The notes beneath the pieces are model-generated. The model searched no databases. It saw only the letters and a list, made by a program, of their open reading frames with translations, and was not told the DNA's origin. DNA of 12,393 bases from Desulfobacterales bacterium (GTDB taxonomy: Bacteria > Desulfobacterota > Desulfobacteria > Desulfobacterales > UBA5852), in the NCBI GenBank assembly GCA_030066455.1, contig JASJBQ010000162.1:1-12393 (forward strand), read 5' to 3'. Below, in pieces: positions 1 through 7,217 of the stretch. Both the position numbers and the translations under genes were made by a program. The first letter of the stretch is position 1. Each line of letters starts with the position of its first letter.

Positions 1-984
1 CCGCATGCCTTCAAGGACATGCTCGAATTCTTCGTCGAGGATATCGAGGACATCACCGGGGTGAACGTCATGCCCAACTTCAACAAGAAAGGGGCCGACA
101 TCCTGTTCATCACCCCCTCGGGAGATGTCTTCGCCGATCCGGGCACCTACACCTGCATGGGCTATCTCATGCTGTTTCACTTCCTCAAGGAAAAATACGG
201 GCTGGATGTCACCTGGAGCACCTATGCCTCGGAAGGCGGCAACTTCGGGTTCTTCACCTCGCACGAAACCATGAAGCGCCTGAACGCCAAGATGTACGCC
301 GAGGCCAAACGCCTGGGCGTCAAATGGATCATCGGGGGCGAGTGCGGTCACATGTGGCGGGTAATCCACCAGTATATGGACACCATGAACGGCCCAGCCG
401 ATCACCTCGAGGCCCCGGTCAACCCGATCACCGGTACCAAATTCGAGAACGCCGCCTCCACCAAAATGGTTCACATCGCGGAGTTCACGGCCGATCTGAT
501 CAAACACGGCAAGCTGGACCTGGACCCGAGCCGCAACGACAATCTCCGGCTGACCTTCCATGACTCCTGCAACCCCTCCCGCGGCATGGGGCTTCTGGAG
601 GAGCCACGCTATGTCATCAAGAACGTGGCCCAACATTTCTATGACATGCCGGCCAGCACCATCCGCGAAAACACCTTCTGCTGCGGCAGCGGCTCCGGGC
701 TGAATGCCGGCGAGGATATGGAGCTGAGGATGTGCGGCGGCCTGCCGCGGGCCAATGCCGTCAAGCACATGAACCAGAAATTCGATGTCAATATGCTGGC
801 CTGTGTCTGCGCCATCGACCGTGCGGCCTTGCCCGACCTGATGAACTACTGGGATACGGGCGCGGATGTCATTGGCGTGCATGAGTTGGTGGGCAACGCC
901 CTGATCCTGCCGGGCGAAAAGGAACGCGAGACCGATCTGCGCGGAGAGCCCCTACCGGGAAGGGAGGAAGAGGCTGATGAATGA
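1..984 (+). CDS. dsrK: DsrK, 3' part (HdrD-like catalytic subunit of DsrMKJOP)
   Basis: The reading frame is open from base 1, so the 5' end lies upstream; 327 residues remain, against about 540 in the family. DsrK is the cytoplasmic iron-sulfur subunit related to heterodisulfide reductase HdrD and is thought to reduce the DsrC trisulfide with electrons from DsrM. Visible here are two CCG-type domains. The second has a Cys at 568-570, the CCG triplet at 679-687 (FCCGSGSG) and a closing C-V-C at 802-810; such motifs bind the noncubane 4Fe-4S catalytic centre. The first CCG domain is poor in cysteine (YTC near 154, GEC near 340). The N-terminal ferredoxin-like part is not in the window. The stop overlaps the dsrJ start by 8 bases, so the two are translationally coupled. 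The identity rests on the CCG domain plus the dsrJOP neighbours and is firm. Confidence 0.93.
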   Translation, partial: PHAFKDMLEFFVEDIEDITGVNVMPNFNKKGADILFITPSGDVFADPGTYTCMGYLMLFHFLKEKYGLDVTWSTYASEGGNFGFFTSHETMKRLNAKMYAEAKRLGVKWIIGGECGHMWRVIHQYMDTMNGPADHLEAPVNPITGTKFENAASTKMVHIAEFTADLIKHGKLDLDPSRNDNLRLTFHDSCNPSRGMGLLEEPRYVIKNVAQHFYDMPASTIRENTFCCGSGSGLNAGEDMELRMCGGLPRANAVKHMNQKFDVNMLACVCAIDRAALPDLMNYWDTGADVIGVHELVGNALILPGEKERETDLRGEPLPGREEEADE

Positions 985-1369
985 TAAAGGCAAGATCATC
1001 GCGGGTTTAGTGATATTCATCGTCGCTGCGACGAGCCCGTTTTGGTACAACATGTTTGTCCCCAAGACCCCCGCGCCTGAAGTGGTGCTGACCGCCAAGG
1101 CCAAAGAGGCCAAGGTCTGTGTGCGCGACACGGCCTACATGAAGGCCAACCACATGCAGCTCCTGGATGAGTGGCGGGATACGGTGACCCGCAAGGCCGA
1201 GCGGATCTATGTCAGCCCGAATGGCAAGGAATACAACATGAGCCTTTCCAACACCTGCCTGGACTGCCACTCGAACTATACCGAGTTCTGCGAGCGCTGC
1301 CACCAGTATGCATCCATCGAACCTTACTGCTGGGATTGCCACATCAATAATCCGAAGGAGACCGAGTGA
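977..1369 (+). CDS. dsrJ: DsrJ, periplasmic triheme cytochrome c of DsrMKJOP
   Basis: A 130-residue protein with one N-terminal hydrophobic helix (about residues 7-27), which anchors it in the membrane with the rest in the periplasm. It has three CxxCH heme c sites: CLDCH 94-98, CERCH 105-109 and CWDCH 118-122. DsrJ of Allochromatium vinosum carries one heme with an unusual His/Cys ligand pair; Cys48, the only cysteine outside the heme sites, with His59 and Met60 nearby, is the candidate distal ligand here. Length and layout match the family. The ATG lies inside the end of dsrK and the stop overlaps the dsrO start by one base, so the gene is embedded in the dsr operon. Its exact electron partner is not established; it probably exchanges electrons with a periplasmic donor or acceptor through DsrO and DsrP. 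Confidence 0.95.
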   Translation: MNDKGKIIAGLVIFIVAATSPFWYNMFVPKTPAPEVVLTAKAKEAKVCVRDTAYMKANHMQLLDEWRDTVTRKAERIYVSPNGKEYNMSLSNTCLDCHSNYTEFCERCHQYASIEPYCWDCHINNPKETE

Positions 1370-2172
1370 TGGAAGACAGCAGACGACAATTTCTCAAAAT
1401 CGCCGGTATCGCCGCGCTGGGCCTGGGGACTGCGTCGGGCGCGGGCGTCATGGCCGCCGGCGGCGGTTACGGACCGCAACCCTTCACCCGCAAAGGAGAC
1501 AAGGCCCTGACGGCCAAGCAGTGGGGGATGGTCATCGATACGACCAAAATCGATCACGAACTGGCCGAACACCTGTGCGAGGTCTGCCACAAGACCCACA
1601 ACGTGCCCTTCTTCGACCCTGCAATCGTGGGGGAGAAGGTGGCCAAACGCCATGAGATCAAGTGGATCTGGGAGACGCATTACCACAATGCCTTTCCGGA
1701 CAGAGGCTCCAACTACATGGCCGAGGAGGTCGATCACCGGCCGTTTCTGGTGCTTTGCAACCACTGCGAAGAGCCACCCTGCTGCCGGGCCTGCCCTACC
1801 GAGGCGACTTACAAACGCGATGACGGCATCGTGATCATGAATTTTCATCGCTGCATCGGCTGCCGCTTCTGTATGGCGGCCTGCCCGTACGGCTCGCGCA
1901 GCTTCAATTTCCGGGACCCGCGGCCGTTCATCAAGGAAACCAACCTCAAGTGGCCGACCCGCAGCAAGGGCGTGGTGGAAAAATGCAACTTCTGTGTCGA
2001 GCGGCTGGCCGTGGGGTTGGAGCCGGCTTGTGTGGAAGCCTCGGACGGGGCGATCGTGTTCGGCGATCTGGAGGATCCGGATTCCGAGATCAGGGAAGTA
2101 TTGCGCGAACACTACACCATTCGCCGCAAGGTGTCCTTAGGGACGGGCCCGGCGGTCTACTACATCATATGA
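1369..2172 (+). CDS. dsrO: DsrO, Tat-exported periplasmic iron-sulfur protein of DsrMKJOP
   Basis: A 267-residue ferredoxin-like protein of the NrfC/PsrB type. The N-terminus has a twin-arginine signal (RRQFLK, residues 5-10) followed by a small-residue hydrophobic stretch to about residue 31, so it is exported folded with its clusters. I chose the ATG at 1369, which shares one base with the dsrJ stop; a GTG one codon earlier (1366) is possible. Cysteine sets are C130/C133/C138/C142 (with an extra C139), C162/C165/C168/C172 and C206/C209/C221, plus C70/C73. Relative to four-cluster relatives, the first three cysteines of motif I (here His63, Ala66, Leu69) and the last of motif IV (here Ser225) are missing. 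Those four would bind one cluster, so three 4Fe-4S clusters are expected. It should carry electrons between DsrJ and the membrane subunit DsrP. Confidence 0.94.
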   Translation: MEDSRRQFLKIAGIAALGLGTASGAGVMAAGGGYGPQPFTRKGDKALTAKQWGMVIDTTKIDHELAEHLCEVCHKTHNVPFFDPAIVGEKVAKRHEIKWIWETHYHNAFPDRGSNYMAEEVDHRPFLVLCNHCEEPPCCRACPTEATYKRDDGIVIMNFHRCIGCRFCMAACPYGSRSFNFRDPRPFIKETNLKWPTRSKGVVEKCNFCVERLAVGLEPACVEASDGAIVFGDLEDPDSEIREVLREHYTIRRKVSLGTGPAVYYII

Positions 2173-2179
2173 GGTAGCT

Positions 2180-3337
2180 ATGCTAGAATATACAATTAAA
2201 GGCAGCAAGAAATACTATGCATGGATGACCCTCCTGCTGGGCCTGATCGGCCTGGGGTTCGGTGTCTATCTTTGGCAGCTCAAGTTCGGTCTGGGCATCA
2301 CCGGGCTGAGCCGGGATGTGTCCTGGGGCTTCTACATCGCCCAGCTGACCTACATGGTGGGTGTGGCCGCCGGCGGCGTGATGGTGGTCCTGCCCTATTA
2401 CCTGCACGATTACAAGGCCTTCGGGCGAATCACCGTGCTGGGCGAGTTTTTGGCCATCGCCGCGCTGGTTGTCTGTTTGCTGAGTGTCATCGTGGACCTG
2501 GGGCAGCCGGGACGGATTCTCAACGTGTGGATTCATTTGTCACCCCACTCGGTGCTCTTCTGGGACACGGTCGTGCTCAACGGCTATCTGTTCCTCAACC
2601 TCGTGGTGGGCTGGAACGTCCTGCAGGCCGAGCGCAACGGCACCCATTACCCCGCCTGGGTCAAGCCCTTGATCTATCTATCGATCCCCTGGGCAGTCAG
2701 CATCCACACCGTGACAGCCTTTTTATACTGCGGTCTGCCGGGCCGCCATTTCTGGCTGACGGCCATCCTGGCGCCGCGCTTTCTGGCCTCGGCCTTCGCC
2801 GCCGGACCGGCCCTGCTGATCCTGCTAAGCCTGCTCATCCGGCGGGTGACCAACTTCGATCCGGGCCGGGAACAGATTCAGACCCTGGCCAAAATCGTGA
2901 CCTATGCGCTCATCGCCAACCTGTTCTTCTTCGGCTGTGAGATCTTCGTGGCCTTCTACAGCAATATTCCGGGCCACATGGATCACATTGTGTATCTTTT
3001 CGCCGGGCTCCACGGTCACGGGGTTTTGGTGCCCTGGATGTGGACCTCCATGGCGCTCATGGTGCTGGCCCTGATCCTGCTGATCCCGACGGTCACCCGA
3101 CGCAACGAGGGGGTGCTGGCCGTGGCCTGCGCCATGCTCTTTATCGGCGCCTGGATCGACAAGGGGCTCGGCCTGATCTCGGCCGGTTTCGTGCCCAACC
3201 CGCTGCACGAACTCAACGAGTACATGCCGACCCTGCCGGAAGTGATCATCACCATCGGCGTCTACGCCATCGGCGCCCTGGTGCTGACGGTCCTCTACAA
3301 GATGGCCGTAGGGGTCAAGGAAGAAGTCGGCGCTTAG
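2180..3337 (+). CDS. dsrP: DsrP, NrfD-family quinone-interacting membrane subunit
   Basis: A 385-residue integral membrane protein with about ten hydrophobic helices (roughly 14-34, 50-73, 85-107, 126-147, 162-185, 193-221, 236-260, 280-303, 309-330, 353-375). This is the usual size and layout of the NrfD/PsrC family, which binds menaquinol without heme. In the DsrMKJOP complex it is thought to exchange electrons between the quinone pool and DsrO on the periplasmic side. It starts seven bases after the dsrO stop with GAGG just upstream, and is the last gene before the terminator at 3365-3402. Nothing in the sequence looks damaged. Confidence 0.94.
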   Translation: MLEYTIKGSKKYYAWMTLLLGLIGLGFGVYLWQLKFGLGITGLSRDVSWGFYIAQLTYMVGVAAGGVMVVLPYYLHDYKAFGRITVLGEFLAIAALVVCLLSVIVDLGQPGRILNVWIHLSPHSVLFWDTVVLNGYLFLNLVVGWNVLQAERNGTHYPAWVKPLIYLSIPWAVSIHTVTAFLYCGLPGRHFWLTAILAPRFLASAFAAGPALLILLSLLIRRVTNFDPGREQIQTLAKIVTYALIANLFFFGCEIFVAFYSNIPGHMDHIVYLFAGLHGHGVLVPWMWTSMALMVLALILLIPTVTRRNEGVLAVACAMLFIGAWIDKGLGLISAGFVPNPLHELNEYMPTLPEVIITIGVYAIGALVLTVLYKMAVGVKEEVGA

Positions 3338-3364
3338 CGGCGCAAGCCAAAACCTGGAACCAAC

Positions 3365-3402
3365 AAAGCTCCGCCTCGAATTCGAGGGGCGGAGCTTTTT
3401 TT
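3365..3402 (+). terminator. Intrinsic terminator of the dsr operon
   Basis: AAAGCTCCGCC (3365-3375) pairs perfectly with GGCGGAGCTTT at 3388-3398. An inner CGAATTCG palindrome extends the hairpin across a two-base bulge, and seven T follow at 3396-3402. It begins 27 bases after the dsrP stop. The T-tract runs into the stop codon of the convergent fdhD (3401-3403). On the minus strand the 3' T-run is only three bases, so it should work mainly for dsr. Confidence 0.92.
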
Positions 3403-4261
3403 ATGGGCTGGCGGCCAACCTTTCCCCCCCCGTGAATACCAGCAACCCGTCCCTGGGCGCCCGCGTGGCCAGGGTCATGTTGAGCCTGTCCGCCAGGGAC
3501 ACGGCCAGGCTGGTGGGGCGGGAAATACCCACGATGACGCCGATGCGCGCGCGGGCGGCTTTCTGAACGAGCTCGTAGCTCAGCCGCGAGGACATCACGA
3601 GGAAACCGATCCGGTCCAGGTCGCGCGCCAGAAACAGACGGCCGATGACCTTGTCGAGGGCATTGTGGCGGCCGACGTCCTCGGCCACGGTGAGAAGCCC
3701 GGCCCGACGGTCGAAGAGCGCGGCAGCGTGGGCGGCGCGGGTGGCCGCCCGCAGGGGCTGGTGCCGATCGAGCCTATCGAGGCAACCCGCGATCGCGGCG
3801 GTGTCCAGGACCGGGCCGTCCGGCAGGGGGCTGAGATCCCGGTAGAGGTCATCGATCAATTCCTTGCCGCACAGACCGCAGCCTGTCTGGCTGATCTGCC
3901 CCCGCCGGTGGTCCCGGGCCTTGAAACGGGCGGCCGCGCCGGCCGTCAGCGTGAGCGTCACCGTGTTGCTGGCCGGGCCGTCGCAAAGCGCCAGGTTGAC
4001 GATGTCATCCGGCGTGTCGATGACGCCTTCGGCCAGGCACAAACCGGCGGTGTGGGCTTTTTCCTCCCCGGGCGTGCGCATGACCACCACGAACGGTCGC
4101 CCCTGGACGCGGATGGCGAGCGGCTCCTCGACGATAAGGGGGGTGGCCGCGCGGGCTTTCGTCGGTCCAGGCCAGTGGGTGACCGCCCAGGGTTGCTGGT
4201 CGTGTATGCTTGCCATCGTGTTGATCCAACTCCTGTGATGGGTCTCGCCGGGTGCAGGCAT
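3401..4261 (-). CDS. fdhD: FdhD, formate dehydrogenase sulfur-transfer accessory protein
   Basis: A 286-residue FdhD-family protein (E. coli FdhD is 277). FdhD passes sulfur from IscS to the bis-MGD cofactor, which activates molybdenum/tungsten formate dehydrogenases in the cytoplasm. The hallmark loop QTGCGLCGK has Cys128 and Cys131, matching the E. coli TGCGVCG loop that carries the sulfurtransferase cysteines. Also present are PLIVEEPLAI (41-50), EDVGRHNALDK and MSSRLSYELVQKAARA, all conserved in the family. Two starts are possible: ATG at 4261 with AAGGG seven bases upstream but inside a hairpin, or ATG at 4216 (271 residues) with AGGAG about 13 bases upstream. The conserved core begins after both. 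No formate dehydrogenase gene is in the window, so the gene is a solo between two unrelated operons. Confidence 0.93.
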   Translation of the reverse strand: MPAPGETHHRSWINTMASIHDQQPWAVTHWPGPTKARAATPLIVEEPLAIRVQGRPFVVVMRTPGEEKAHTAGLCLAEGVIDTPDDIVNLALCDGPASNTVTLTLTAGAAARFKARDHRRGQISQTGCGLCGKELIDDLYRDLSPLPDGPVLDTAAIAGCLDRLDRHQPLRAATRAAHAAALFDRRAGLLTVAEDVGRHNALDKVIGRLFLARDLDRIGFLVMSSRLSYELVQKAARARIGVIVGISRPTSLAVSLADRLNMTLATRAPRDGLLVFTGGERLAASP

Positions 4262-4295
4262 CGACGCCCTTGCGGGGCGTTCGAAATGGAGCCCA

Positions 4296-4324
4296 ATGAT
4301 ATCAAGCGTTTGGCCCCCTGACCA
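4296..4324 (-). promoter_or_regulatory. Candidate sigma70-like promoter for fdhD
   Basis: On the minus strand TGGTCA (4324-4319) and TATCAT (4301-4296) are separated by 17 bases. These match 4 of 6 and 5 of 6 consensus positions and sit 35 bases upstream of the ATG at 4261. It is back to back with the rplU promoter, about 28 bases away. Confidence 0.35.
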
Positions 4325-4351
4325 TGAAAAACGAGACGCTGTTTTTTTTGC

Positions 4352-4379
4352 TTGACAATTCTTTTTCGTAAAGTAATAT
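4352..4379 (+). promoter_or_regulatory. Sigma70-like promoter of the rplU-rpmA-obgE operon
   Basis: A perfect -35 hexamer TTGACA (4352-4357) is followed after 16 bases by TAATAT (4374-4379), a 4 of 6 match to the -10 consensus, in an A+T-rich stretch with a T-run just upstream. It precedes rplU by about 95 bases, which leaves a leader with a GC-rich hairpin. Confidence 0.65.
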
Positions 4380-4429
4380 TGTCGGGTTTTAAAGCCAAGA
4401 AAAAAGGTACCAATCGCGATCAGATACCG

Positions 4430-4457
4430 CCCGGGGCCGCCGCTATCCGGCCCGGGG
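4430..4457 (+). promoter_or_regulatory. GC-rich leader hairpin before rplU
   Basis: CCCGGGGCC (4430-4438) pairs with GGCCCGGGG (4449-4457) allowing one bulged G, with a ten-base loop. It ends five bases before the Shine-Dalgarno AAGGAGG (4463-4469) of rplU. Ribosomal-protein leaders often carry autoregulatory structures, but I cannot match this one to a named L21 leader family, so a regulatory role is inference. Confidence 0.4.
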
Positions 4458-4473
4458 GAATGAAGGAGGCCTT

Positions 4474-4788
4474 ATGTACGCTGTGGTCAAAACTGGCGGG
4501 AAACAATACCGGGTCCAGGAAGGCGACGTCCTGCGGGTGGAAAAGCTTGCCGGCGATGTTGGCTCGGAGATCGCCTTCGACGACGTCCTGCTGTTTTCCG
4601 ATGGCGAGAATCTCCAGGTCGGCACCCCCAACCTCGACAATATTGCGGTCACCGGCCGTATCGTCGAGCAGGATAAAGCCCCTAAAATCATCGTTTTCAA
4701 GTACAAGCGCCGCAAACGTTACCGGCGCAAGCAGGGGCACCGGCAGCCATACACCGCGGTTAAAATAGACAGCATCCAGGCCAATTGA
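4474..4788 (+). CDS. rplU: 50S ribosomal protein L21
   Basis: A 104-residue protein of the usual L21 length. It opens with MYAVVKTGGKQYRV and has the basic KYKRRKRYRRKQGHRQ segment (about 77-92) that binds 23S rRNA in the large subunit. AAGGAGG four bases upstream fixes the ATG. It is the first gene of a + strand operon led by the promoter at 4352-4379, with rpmA 41 bases downstream as in most bacteria. Confidence 0.97.
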   Translation: MYAVVKTGGKQYRVQEGDVLRVEKLAGDVGSEIAFDDVLLFSDGENLQVGTPNLDNIAVTGRIVEQDKAPKIIVFKYKRRKRYRRKQGHRQPYTAVKIDSIQAN

Positions 4789-4829
4789 CATCCAACGGCC
4801 GGTGATACGAATTCGCAGGGAGTTATACA

Positions 4830-5084
4830 ATGGCACACAAAAAGGCAGGCGGCAGCTCCAAAAACGGTCGCGACAGCAACGGTCAGCGGCGGGGAATCAA
4901 ACGCTACGGCGGCGAACAGGTAAGGGCCGGCAATATTCTGGTCCGCCAACTGGGCACCCGGATTCATCCCGGCGACAACGTCGGCATGGGTAAGGATTAC
5001 ACCCTGTTTGCCAAAATCGACGGTATTGTGGCCTACGAACGTTTCGGGCGTTCGCGCAAAAAAGTCAGCGTTCATGCCGAGTGA
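4830..5084 (+). CDS. rpmA: 50S ribosomal protein L27
   Basis: An 84-residue protein beginning [16 protein letters not shown], the conserved L27 N-terminus that reaches towards the peptidyl transferase centre. The body [21 protein letters not shown] follows the family closely. It lacks the cleavable N-terminal extension seen in Firmicutes. GGGAG lies about seven bases upstream of the start. The stop overlaps the obgE GTG start by four bases, so the two are coupled. Confidence 0.97.
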   Translation: MAHKKAGGSSKNGRDSNGQRRGIKRYGGEQVRAGNILVRQLGTRIHPGDNVGMGKDYTLFAKIDGIVAYERFGRSRKKVSVHAE

Positions 5085-6097
5085 AATTTATTGACGAAGC
5101 CACCATTACCGTTCAATCCGGTGACGGGGGCCGCGGCTGCGTAAGTTTCCGTCGGGAAAAATTCGTACCGCGGGGCGGCCCGGACGGCGGCGATGGGGGC
5201 AAAGGTGGTGATGTCGTCCTTGTCACCACCCTGCGCAAGCGCACCCTTCAGCAATTTCAATTCAAGCGGCAGTTCCGGGCCCCCAACGGGGGGCACGGCC
5301 AGGGGAAGCAGAAAACCGGGCGCAACGGCGACGACCTGATCATCGAACTGCCACCGGGAACCCTGGTGAGCGATGCGGATACCGGCACGTTGCTCCAAGA
5401 TCTGACCGATGCGGGCGAGCGCTATGTCGCAGCGCGCGGCGGTCGCGGCGGACTCGGCAACACCCGCTTCAAATCCTCGACCAATCGCGCGCCGCGCCAT
5501 TCCCAGCCCGGAGAGCCCGGGGCGTTACTTACCCTCAAACTCGAGTTAAAGCTGCTGGCCGACGTCGGCCTCGTCGGCCTGCCCAATGCCGGCAAATCGA
5601 CGCTCATCCGCGCCTTGTCCGCCGCCCGCCCCAAAGTCGGCGAATACCCGTTTACAACGTTGAATCCCAGCCTCGGCGTGGTCGCGACCGGCTGGGGCGA
5701 GCCCTTTGTGGTGGCGGACATCCCCGGGCTGATCGCGGGCGCGCATCAGGGCGCCGGGCTGGGCCACCGGTTCCTGCGCCACATCGAACGCACCCGGGTC
5801 CTGGTGCATATGATCGACATTGCCGCCATCGATCCGGGCGATCCCCTGGCCGCGTTCGAGACGGTGCAGAAAGAACTGGCCCTGTTCAAACCTGAACTGG
5901 ACCGCAAACCCATGCTCGTGGCCCTCAACAAGATCGACCTGCCCGCGGCCGCGGCCAATGCACGCCGCTTCAGCGCTGAGGCGCCGGATCTCGACATCCT
6001 GACCCTATCGGCCCGCAACGCCGAGGGTCTGGACCCGTTGAAATCCAAAATTGTACAGCTCCTGGAACGCGCCGATGAAGACCTTGAAACCGCTTGA
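5081..6097 (+). CDS. obgE: Obg-family GTPase (ObgE/CgtA), 50S subunit assembly
   Basis: A 338-residue cytoplasmic GTPase of normal Obg length that acts in late 50S maturation and stress control. The glycine-rich Obg fold covers residues 1-158 ([17 protein letters not shown] at the N-terminus). The G domain follows: P-loop GLPNAGKST 166-174, FTT switch I 191-193, DIPGL 213-217, NKID 283-286 and LSA 309-311. There is no C-terminal OCT domain. The GTG at 5081 overlaps the rpmA TGA (GTGA) and has no clear Shine-Dalgarno of its own, which fits translational coupling. The end overlaps proB by 23 bases. Confidence 0.96.
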   Translation: MKFIDEATITVQSGDGGRGCVSFRREKFVPRGGPDGGDGGKGGDVVLVTTLRKRTLQQFQFKRQFRAPNGGHGQGKQKTGRNGDDLIIELPPGTLVSDADTGTLLQDLTDAGERYVAARGGRGGLGNTRFKSSTNRAPRHSQPGEPGALLTLKLELKLLADVGLVGLPNAGKSTLIRALSAARPKVGEYPFTTLNPSLGVVATGWGEPFVVADIPGLIAGAHQGAGLGHRFLRHIERTRVLVHMIDIAAIDPGDPLAAFETVQKELALFKPELDRKPMLVALNKIDLPAAAANARRFSAEAPDLDILTLSARNAEGLDPLKSKIVQLLERADEDLETA

Positions 6098-7217
6098 AAA
6101 ATTCAGTATCCGCCGCATCGTCGTGAAGGTGGGCAGCAACGTGCTGACCTGCCCGGAGGGCCTCAATCTGCCGGTCATCGACGCCTTGAGTCAGCAGATT
6201 ATGCAACGCGTGCGCAGCGGTCAGGAGGTGGTCCTGGTTTCCTCCGGCGCCATGGCGGCCGGCGTGCGCAAGTTGGCGATCGACAGGCGCCCGGAGGCCA
6301 TTCCGGCCCGTCAGGCGGTGGCCGCGGTGGGGCAGGCCGGCCTGATCCTGACCTGGGAGAAAGCACTGGCCCGACATGGTAAAAAAGTGGCCCAGATGCT
6401 GCTGACCGCCGAGGACATGACCAGCCGCAAACGCTACCTGAACGCCCGCAACACCCTGAACACCCTGCTGGACTGGAGCGTTCTTCCGATCATCAATGAA
6501 AACGACACCGTTATGGTGGATGAAATCCGCTTCGGGGACAACGACAACCTGGCAGCCGTGATCACCCTCCTGATGGATGCGGACATCCTGATCAACCTGA
6601 CGGATATCGACGGCCTCTACAATCGCGATCCGCGCACCCACCAGGATGCCGAACTGCTGACCGAGATCGGCACCATCGGCCGGGAGATCGAACGCTACGC
6701 CGGCGGCATACCCGGCGCCCTGGGCACCGGCGGAATGCTTAGCAAAGTCAAGGCCGCCCGCAAGGTCACCGCGGCCGGCATCCCCATGATCATTGCCAAC
6801 GGCAAAAAGGAAGACGTGCTGGCGGACATCTTCGCTGGCCGGCCCACGGGTACCTTTTTCAAGCCCAAAACCGAACGGCTCTCGAGCCGCAAGTGCTGGC
6901 TGGCCTTCTCGCTCAAACCCAAGGGGGTCATCCGGATCGACGCCGGGGCCACGCGGGCGCTGACCACCGGCGGCAAGAGCCTGCTGCCCAGCGGGATCGC
7001 CGCCGTGAGCGGCCAGTTCAACATAGGCGACCCGGTTCAGTTCGCCGGTCCGGACGGCCGCGTGCTGGGCAACGGTTTGGTGAACTACAGTGCAAGTGAC
7101 ATCGACAAGATCAAAGGATTGCGCTCCAGTGCCATCGCGGACTGCCTGGGCGAAAAGCCCTACGACGAGGTCATCCACCGCGACAACCTGGTGCTCACCA
7201 GCGACACCCTGAACTGA
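6075..7217 (+). CDS. proB: Glutamate 5-kinase with PUA domain
   Basis: A 380-residue enzyme that phosphorylates L-glutamate to glutamyl 5-phosphate, the first step of proline synthesis. The amino-acid kinase domain shows VVKVGSNVLT (16-25), SSGAM (56-60), NENDTV (141-146), FGDND (153-157), LTDIDGLYNRDP (175-186) and GTGGM (217-221). A PUA domain fills about residues 283-370, as in full-length E. coli ProB. I chose the ATG at 6075; an upstream in-frame TTG at 6051 would add eight residues unlike the family. The start lies inside obgE and the stop shares one base with nadD. proA, the next pathway gene, is not adjacent and must be encoded elsewhere. Confidence 0.96.
   Translation: MKTLKPLEKFSIRRIVVKVGSNVLTCPEGLNLPVIDALSQQIMQRVRSGQEVVLVSSGAMAAGVRKLAIDRRPEAIPARQAVAAVGQAGLILTWEKALARHGKKVAQMLLTAEDMTSRKRYLNARNTLNTLLDWSVLPIINENDTVMVDEIRFGDNDNLAAVITLLMDADILINLTDIDGLYNRDPRTHQDAELLTEIGTIGREIERYAGGIPGALGTGGMLSKVKAARKVTAAGIPMIIANGKKEDVLADIFAGRPTGTFFKPKTERLSSRKCWLAFSLKPKGVIRIDAGATRALTTGGKSLLPSGIAAVSGQFNIGDPVQFAGPDGRVLGNGLVNYSASDIDKIKGLRSSAIADCLGEKPYDEVIHRDNLVLTSDTLN

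Noticed and set aside
1576..1590. CxxCH in DsrO as a fourth heme c site
   Set aside because: The cluster-ligand pattern places Cys73 as the normal motif I ligand of a 4Fe-4S cluster, and Tat-exported folded proteins are not usual heme c substrates.
1324..2112. A 262-codon minus-strand open frame opposite dsrO
   Set aside because: Antisense shadow of dsrO, whose Tat signal and cysteine motifs are clear.
3665..4321. A 218-codon plus-strand open frame opposite fdhD
   Set aside because: fdhD on the minus strand has its full set of conserved motifs; the plus frame is low-complexity and has no homology that I recognise.
5970..7178. A 402-codon minus-strand open frame opposite proB
   Set aside because: proB on the plus strand has every kinase motif and a PUA domain; the long antisense frame is an effect of high GC.
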